Of a stretch of DNA of 20,059 bases, positions 16,012 to 20,059 are shown piece after piece. Source of the stretch: Firmicutes bacterium UBA1440 (GTDB taxonomy: Bacteria; Bacillota; Clostridia; Peptostreptococcales; Anaerovoracaceae); assembly GCA_002329565.1 (NCBI GenBank), contig DCTM01000067.1, forward strand, positions 1 to 20,059. The letters are read 5' to 3'. A program made the translations under genes and the position numbers. The notes under the pieces are model-generated. The model was not told the origin of the DNA and did not search any database. It worked only from the letters and a program-made list of their open reading frames with translations. Each line of letters opens with the position of its first letter. The stretch's first letter is position 1.

Positions 16012-17244
16012 ATGAATAATAAAAATGATATTAAAAAGGTAGTTCTCGCATATTCCGGCGGTTTGGACACGTCAATCATCATTCCGTGGTTGAAGGAAAA
16101 CTATAACAATTGCGAAGTTATCGCCGTGTCAGGCGACGTAGGGCAGGGAACGGAACTTGACGGTCTTGAAGAAAAAGCGCTTAAGACCGGAGCTTCCAAG
16201 CTTTATATAGAAAATCTGCAGCAGGAATTCATTGAAGATTTCATCTACCCGACGCTGAAAGCCGGCGCGGTGTACGAAGGGGAATATCTTCTCGGAACAG
16301 CGTTTGCGCGTCCGTGCATAGCAAAGAGAATAACTGAAATCGCGCTGGCCGAAGGCGCGGATGCAATCTGCCACGGCTGCACCGGAAAAGGAAACGATCA
16401 AGTTCGTTTCGAGCTTGCCATCAAAGCCTTCGCTCCGCAAATGAAAATCATTGCGCCATGGCGTGAATGGGATATTAAGTCCCGTGAAGAAGAAATCGAT
16501 TATGCGGAGGCACACAATGTGCCGTTGAAGATAAACAGGGAGACAAACTACTCTAAAGACAAGAATCTCTGGCATCTGTCACATGAAGGGCTCGATCTCG
16601 AAGATCCTGCCAACGAACCGCAGTACGGCAAGCCGGGATTCCTCGAAATGTCGGTCGACCACGAGAGTGCTCCGGATAAGCCGACCTATGTGAAGATTGC
16701 TTTTGAGAAGGGTGTACCCGTCGCTGTCGACGGCGAAAAGCTCGGTCCGGTCGAACTGATCGCCAAACTGAATAAACTCGGCGGTGAAAATGCCATCGGT
16801 CTCTGCGACATCGTCGAAAACCGCCTGGTCGGCATGAAATGCCGCGGCGTATACGAAACTCCGGGAGGAACTATTCTCTATCGCGCACACCAAATTTTGG
16901 AGACAATTACCCTCGATCGCGACACTATGCACTATAAAGAATTAATCGCCGCCCGCTTTGCAGAGCTCGTTTACTACGGTCAATGGTTCACTCCGCTGCG
17001 CGAAGCGCTTTCCGCTTTCGTTGACAGCACGCAGCAGAACGTAACAGGTGAAGTCACATTGAAGCTTTACAAAGGAAACATGATCAATGCGGGTGTCACG
17101 TCTCCATATTCTCTGTACTCAGAAGAATTCGCAACCTTCAACGAAGACGAGGTCTTCGATCATACGGATTCGGCAGGATTTATCAACCTCTTCGGATTGC
17201 CGATCAAAGTACGGGCTCTGGCAGAGGCGGGTTGGAAAAAATAG
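16012..17244 (+). CDS. argG: Argininosuccinate synthase (EC 6.3.4.5)
   Basis: Joins citrulline and aspartate with ATP to make argininosuccinate, the next-to-last step of arginine synthesis. The 410 residues fit the family. The N-terminal PP-loop ATP site [12 protein letters not shown] is at 10-21. The citrulline/aspartate regions are seen in [23 protein letters not shown] and the segment [11 protein letters not shown]. The start ATG follows TTGGAGG at good spacing. Transcription is predicted from a consensus promoter flanked by two ARG-box-like sites. argH begins 46 bp after the stop, so the two form one operon. No other arg genes (argC, J, B, D, F) are in the window, so citrulline must come from elsewhere. 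Confidence 0.97.
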   Translation: MNNKNDIKKVVLAYSGGLDTSIIIPWLKENYNNCEVIAVSGDVGQGTELDGLEEKALKTGASKLYIENLQQEFIEDFIYPTLKAGAVYEGEYLLGTAFARPCIAKRITEIALAEGADAICHGCTGKGNDQVRFELAIKAFAPQMKIIAPWREWDIKSREEEIDYAEAHNVPLKINRETNYSKDKNLWHLSHEGLDLEDPANEPQYGKPGFLEMSVDHESAPDKPTYVKIAFEKGVPVAVDGEKLGPVELIAKLNKLGGENAIGLCDIVENRLVGMKCRGVYETPGGTILYRAHQILETITLDRDTMHYKELIAARFAELVYYGQWFTPLREALSAFVDSTQQNVTGEVTLKLYKGNMINAGVTSPYSLYSEEFATFNEDEVFDHTDSAGFINLFGLPIKVRALAEAGWKK

Positions 17245-17290
17245 AGACGAAAACACAAGAACAAAAACGGAAACAGAAAAGGAACACATC

Positions 17291-18709
17291 ATGCTTTGGA
17301 AAGGTCGCTTTAAAAAAGAATTAGATAAAAAGGCCAACGCTTTCAACGCCTCCATAGGTGTCGACAAAGCGCTGGCCGAGCAGGACATCACCGGCTCCCT
17401 CGCGCACGCCGCCATGCTCGCGCAAACCGACATTATTTCGCAGGAGGATTGCAAGGCCATTACCGACGGGTTACAGCAGATCCTGGCGGAGCTGCAAGCC
17501 CATACACTCACGGTCGATGAATCCTGCGAGGATATCCACACCTTCGTCGAGAGCTTGCTTACGGAGCGCATCGGTGATGCCGGCAAACGCCTGCACACTG
17601 CGCGCAGCCGGAACGATCAAGTGGCTACCGACTTCAGACTCTATTTGAAAGAAGAAGCGGCGCACACAACGGAATTGCTGAAGGATCTTTGTGAAACATT
17701 GTGCGATCTCGCTTCAGAACACACCGAAACCATCATGCCGGGGTACACTCATCTGCAGCGTGCACAGCCGATCGTCTTCGGTCATCATCTGATGGCCTAC
17801 ACCTTCATGTTTCTGCGCGACATCGACAGGATCAAGGACGCGGCAAAGCGTATGAATGTATTGCCCCTGGGCGCAGGCGCGCTGGCCGGAACAACGTTCC
17901 CTATCGATCGTAACTTAACTGCACAACTTCTCGGTTTTGACAAGCCGTGCGAGAATTCTCTCGACGCCGTATCCGACCGCGATTTTGTTCTTGAGCTTTC
18001 CTTCTGCCTGTCGGTCGTTATGACGCATATTTCACGACTTTGCGAAGAAATCATTCTTTGGAACTCCTGGGAATTCAAATTCGTCGAGCTTGACGACAGT
18101 TACACCACCGGTTCAAGCATCATGCCGCAAAAGAAAAATCCGGACGTCGCCGAAACCGCTCGTGGTAAGGCTGGCCGTGTGGCAGGTGACTTAATTAGCC
18201 TCACGCTTTTGATGAAGGGCTTACCCTTGGCTTACGCCAAAGACACGCAAGAAGACAAAGAACCTGTCTTTGATGCCATCGATACGGTTAAAGACACGTT
18301 GCGTGCCTTCGTAGAAATGATGCCCGGCGTTGTGCCCAACCGCGAAGAAATGAAAAAGGCTGCTCAAGCCGGCTACCCCACCGCGACCGACTTGGCTGAC
18401 TACCTCACGAAGAAGGGCTTACCCTTCCGTGAAGCGCATGACGTCGTGGGCTCAGTCGTTAGACTTGCATCTAACCTCGAGTGCGACTTGGCTGAATTGA
18501 CGCTTGAACAATTAAAGGACTTCTGCCCGATGATTGAAGAAGACGTCTACGAAAAGGCCTTAAAGCTTGAATCGAGCATTGCTGCTCGTGACCATTTAGG
18601 TGGCACAGCTCCGGCTCAAGTGAAAAAACAAGTGGCTCGATGGCACGGTATCTTTGCCGAACGTCATGCCGCTCCCGCTCAAAAGCGTTTGGCAGACCTC
18701 TTAAAGTAA
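17291..18709 (+). CDS. argH: Argininosuccinate lyase (EC 4.3.2.1)
   Basis: Splits argininosuccinate into arginine and fumarate. The 472-residue product of the fumarase/aspartase superfamily shows HTARSRNDQ at 102-110, the catalytic histidine region PGYTHLQRAQP near 150-160 and the signature GSSIMPQKKNPD at 274-285. The reading frame is open back to 17087, overlapping argG, but ATG at 17291 follows AAAAGGA by 8 bases and gives the standard N-terminus LWKGRF. Codon use changes inside the gene: up to about 18,140 alanine is mostly GCC or GCG and arginine mostly CGC, whereas afterwards GCT and CGT dominate and TTA leucine is more frequent. The switch follows the highly conserved signature, as expected for a recombined gene. 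The protein itself appears intact. Confidence 0.96.
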   Translation: MLWKGRFKKELDKKANAFNASIGVDKALAEQDITGSLAHAAMLAQTDIISQEDCKAITDGLQQILAELQAHTLTVDESCEDIHTFVESLLTERIGDAGKRLHTARSRNDQVATDFRLYLKEEAAHTTELLKDLCETLCDLASEHTETIMPGYTHLQRAQPIVFGHHLMAYTFMFLRDIDRIKDAAKRMNVLPLGAGALAGTTFPIDRNLTAQLLGFDKPCENSLDAVSDRDFVLELSFCLSVVMTHISRLCEEIILWNSWEFKFVELDDSYTTGSSIMPQKKNPDVAETARGKAGRVAGDLISLTLLMKGLPLAYAKDTQEDKEPVFDAIDTVKDTLRAFVEMMPGVVPNREEMKKAAQAGYPTATDLADYLTKKGLPFREAHDVVGSVVRLASNLECDLAELTLEQLKDFCPMIEEDVYEKALKLESSIAARDHLGGTAPAQVKKQVARWHGIFAERHAAPAQKRLADLLK

Positions 18710-18733
18710 TCGCCACTCGTCAAAACTTTTGAA

Positions 18734-18756
18734 TCTGCCGGCTTTGCGCCGGCAGA
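18734..18756 (+). terminator. Hairpin after argH, probable terminator without a T-tract
   Basis: A perfect 9-bp GC-rich stem (TCTGCCGGC at 18734-18742 with GCCGGCAGA at 18748-18756) closes a 5-base loop 24 bases after the argH stop. No T-run follows on the plus strand, so termination may be partial or Rho-aided. The rest of 18710-18847 shows nothing else I can name. Confidence 0.6.
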
Positions 18757-18847
18757 CTCATACAATACCTACTTCTCAAACTCATTCTGGACTTCCTCCC
18801 CTGACCATCTCTGACTCACCTGAAATGGCAGGGCAAGAAATGTCCAT

Positions 18848-19927
18848 TTAAATTCGATTTTTAGTAATCCATTGCTTAAAGAACGGATCTTCGATCTCGT
18901 AGCTATCATCAGTTCTGATGAGGTAACCGGCTTTCATTAGACGTGTCGCAGCACTATACGTCGTACTGACCGGGAAACCGTCTTTCGAGGACAATTTGCC
19001 GGTATTAACGATGTCTTTCAAAATGCGGCGGTCAGTGAGACCAAAATTGGTCCAGAGACGCTCGTAATCAAGATCATGTACAGCTATCAACTGAGATACT
19101 GCTTTCTCGACCGGATCTTCACCCTCTTTAATCTTTTCGTAGCAAAGCAAATCCCACACAACGGCTGACAGCTGTTGCGTGTAATAAGGATGACAGTCTG
19201 TGATTGAAAGGATCTCCTCGGCCGCCTCGGCCGCATTTTTCTTTATTAGCGGGCTTAAACCGGCCACGATGTAGTCTTTAAAGTCCTTGAAGGGAATCTT
19301 CTTCAAATACATCAGTTGGCCAAAATGGTAGAAAGGCGACTTTACCTTCTCAAAAATCGCGGTCATCATGCTTTCCTGACTTCCCAGGAAAACATAATTG
19401 ATGTTTTGCTGTTCCTGCATAATGGCGCGAAGTCTTTTATCAATCCCCTTCTCCAACTGAAGGATTTCCTGAAATTCGTCAAAAACAACAATCATCCGAT
19501 TTTTATCGGTACTGAGCCGTTCCAATAATTCCAGAGCATCCTCCAGCAAGATCAGACTGTTGGCTGAAGGTATGAACGAAAAATCGATTGCATTGGTTGT
19601 CGGATTGATGGTTATCGTAGGGACAATCCGGAAGTGTTTTAAAAACGATTTCATTCTGGCCAAAGGATAATTTTGCAGAGCTTCTTTCACGATTAACGCT
19701 GCCAGATCGGCAGTGCTGACGGCCTTCTGAACGTTAACAAAAACAAAAGGCCGCTTGAGCTCTTTGATAGCCTTGAGAATTAGGCTAGTTTTCCCAAATC
19801 GACGTGGGCTAATGAGGATTAGGTGGTTTGCAGAGCTGAAAAAAATCTTGATATTTTTAAGCTCTTCAACTCGATCTGTGAAGTATGGTTCTTCAACGAT
19901 TGTGCCGTATTTGAATGGATTTTCCAT
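18848..19927 (-). CDS. Orphan P-loop ATPase of the archaeal-type ATPase_2 (AAA/STAND-like) family
   Basis: A 359-residue cytoplasmic ATPase. The Walker A motif is SPRRFGKTS at 40-48 (catalytic K46), with Ser in place of the first Gly. The Walker B strand is RMIVVFDEFQE at 141-151, and VFLGSQESMM resembles a sensor-1 strand. The C-terminal part (from about 290) looks like a winged helix, with STTYSAATRLMKAGYLIR. This fits the ATP-binding proteins grouped in PF01637, which are often lone genes on variable genome parts. The function of most members is unknown. The start lacks a clear ribosome site (only GAGAA). Its neighbours are unrelated, and no partner gene such as a nuclease is visible, although the window ends 132 bases upstream. 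Confidence 0.8.
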   Translation of the reverse strand: MENPFKYGTIVEEPYFTDRVEELKNIKIFFSSANHLILISPRRFGKTSLILKAIKELKRPFVFVNVQKAVSTADLAALIVKEALQNYPLARMKSFLKHFRIVPTITINPTTNAIDFSFIPSANSLILLEDALELLERLSTDKNRMIVVFDEFQEILQLEKGIDKRLRAIMQEQQNINYVFLGSQESMMTAIFEKVKSPFYHFGQLMYLKKIPFKDFKDYIVAGLSPLIKKNAAEAAEEILSITDCHPYYTQQLSAVVWDLLCYEKIKEGEDPVEKAVSQLIAVHDLDYERLWTNFGLTDRRILKDIVNTGKLSSKDGFPVSTTYSAATRLMKAGYLIRTDDSYEIEDPFFKQWITKNRI

Positions 19928-19938
19928 ATCGAAAATTC

Positions 19939-20024
19939 TCGTAACGAAATTTATCGTAATGTATTTTACGATATTTTTCGTAATAAAGCTACGGAGAAAT
20001 TTCTTAATTCCCTAAAAATCGTAA
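19939..20024. repeat. Cluster of TCGTAA/TTACGA hexamers upstream of the orphan ATPase
   Basis: Five hexamers lie within 86 bases: TCGTAA at 19939, 19954, 19978 and 20019, and TTACGA at 19966. Two of them form a perfect inverted repeat TATCGTAA-N6-TTACGATA (19952-19959 and 19966-19973). The cluster covers the region from 12 to 97 bases upstream of the ATPase start, where its promoter must lie, so it is probably an operator array. Confidence 0.65.
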
Positions 20025-20059
20025 AACCAAAACAAATCCTTGTTATCAAACATAGTCGG

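Noticed and set aside
17087..17290. N-terminal extension of argH overlapping argG
   Set aside because: The extra 68 residues are out of frame with argG, have no homology character, and the ATG at 17291 has a good ribosome site and the standard ArgH N-terminus.
18848..19927. Orphan ATPase as part of an anti-phage defence system
   Set aside because: No nuclease, protease or other effector gene is visible beside it; the window ends shortly upstream, so a partner there cannot be judged, but nothing here supports the claim.

Overview
The window looks like chromosome from an anaerobic, amino-acid-fermenting member of the Bacillota (Clostridia or Negativicutes; I cannot decide which). The signs are strong AGGAGG-type ribosome sites, TTGnnn/TATAAT promoters, an occasional TTG start, mid-range GC, closely packed operons, and a histidine pathway that ends in the two separate folate enzymes FtcD and FchA instead of HutG or HutF. 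I see no rRNA, tRNA, CRISPR array, insertion sequence or prophage gene.

Layout. 1-211: leader of a plus-strand NiaP-like MFS transporter (212-1552), which ends in a strong bidirectional terminator. 1620-8492, minus strand: a complete histidine-to-glutamate operon read right to left as hutH-hutU-hutI-fchA-ftcD, followed closely by a small DtxR/MntR-type metalloregulator. HutH makes urocanate, HutU imidazolonepropionate and HutI formiminoglutamate. FtcD moves the formimino group to tetrahydrofolate, releasing glutamate, and FchA releases ammonia to give methenyl-THF. The operon has a near-consensus promoter and a perfect 22-bp palindrome in its leader. 8684-11487, minus: a metallo-beta-lactamase-fold hydrolase with its own promoter, and a thioredoxin-like DUF255 (YyaL) protein. 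11488-11911: a 424-bp intergenic region with a possible gene remnant. 11912-13645, plus: a methyl-accepting chemotaxis protein, separated by a 56-bp perfect palindrome from panB (13763-14614, minus). 14958-15728, minus: an IclR-family regulator. 16012-18709, plus: argG-argH. 18848-19927, minus: an orphan P-loop ATPase with a repeat-rich promoter region.

The genes are mostly ordinary metabolism; I do not see a clearly new multi-gene system. The interest is mainly regulatory. The palindrome in the hut leader resembles an ARG box, and related elements flank the argG promoter, suggesting that one ArgR/AhrC-type regulator could connect histidine breakdown and arginine synthesis. Also worth a second look: the 56-bp palindrome without a T-tract, a sharp change of codon use inside argH suggesting a mosaic gene, a palindrome at the panB start site that may belong to the neighbouring IclR regulator, and a cluster of TTACGA hexamers in front of the orphan ATPase.
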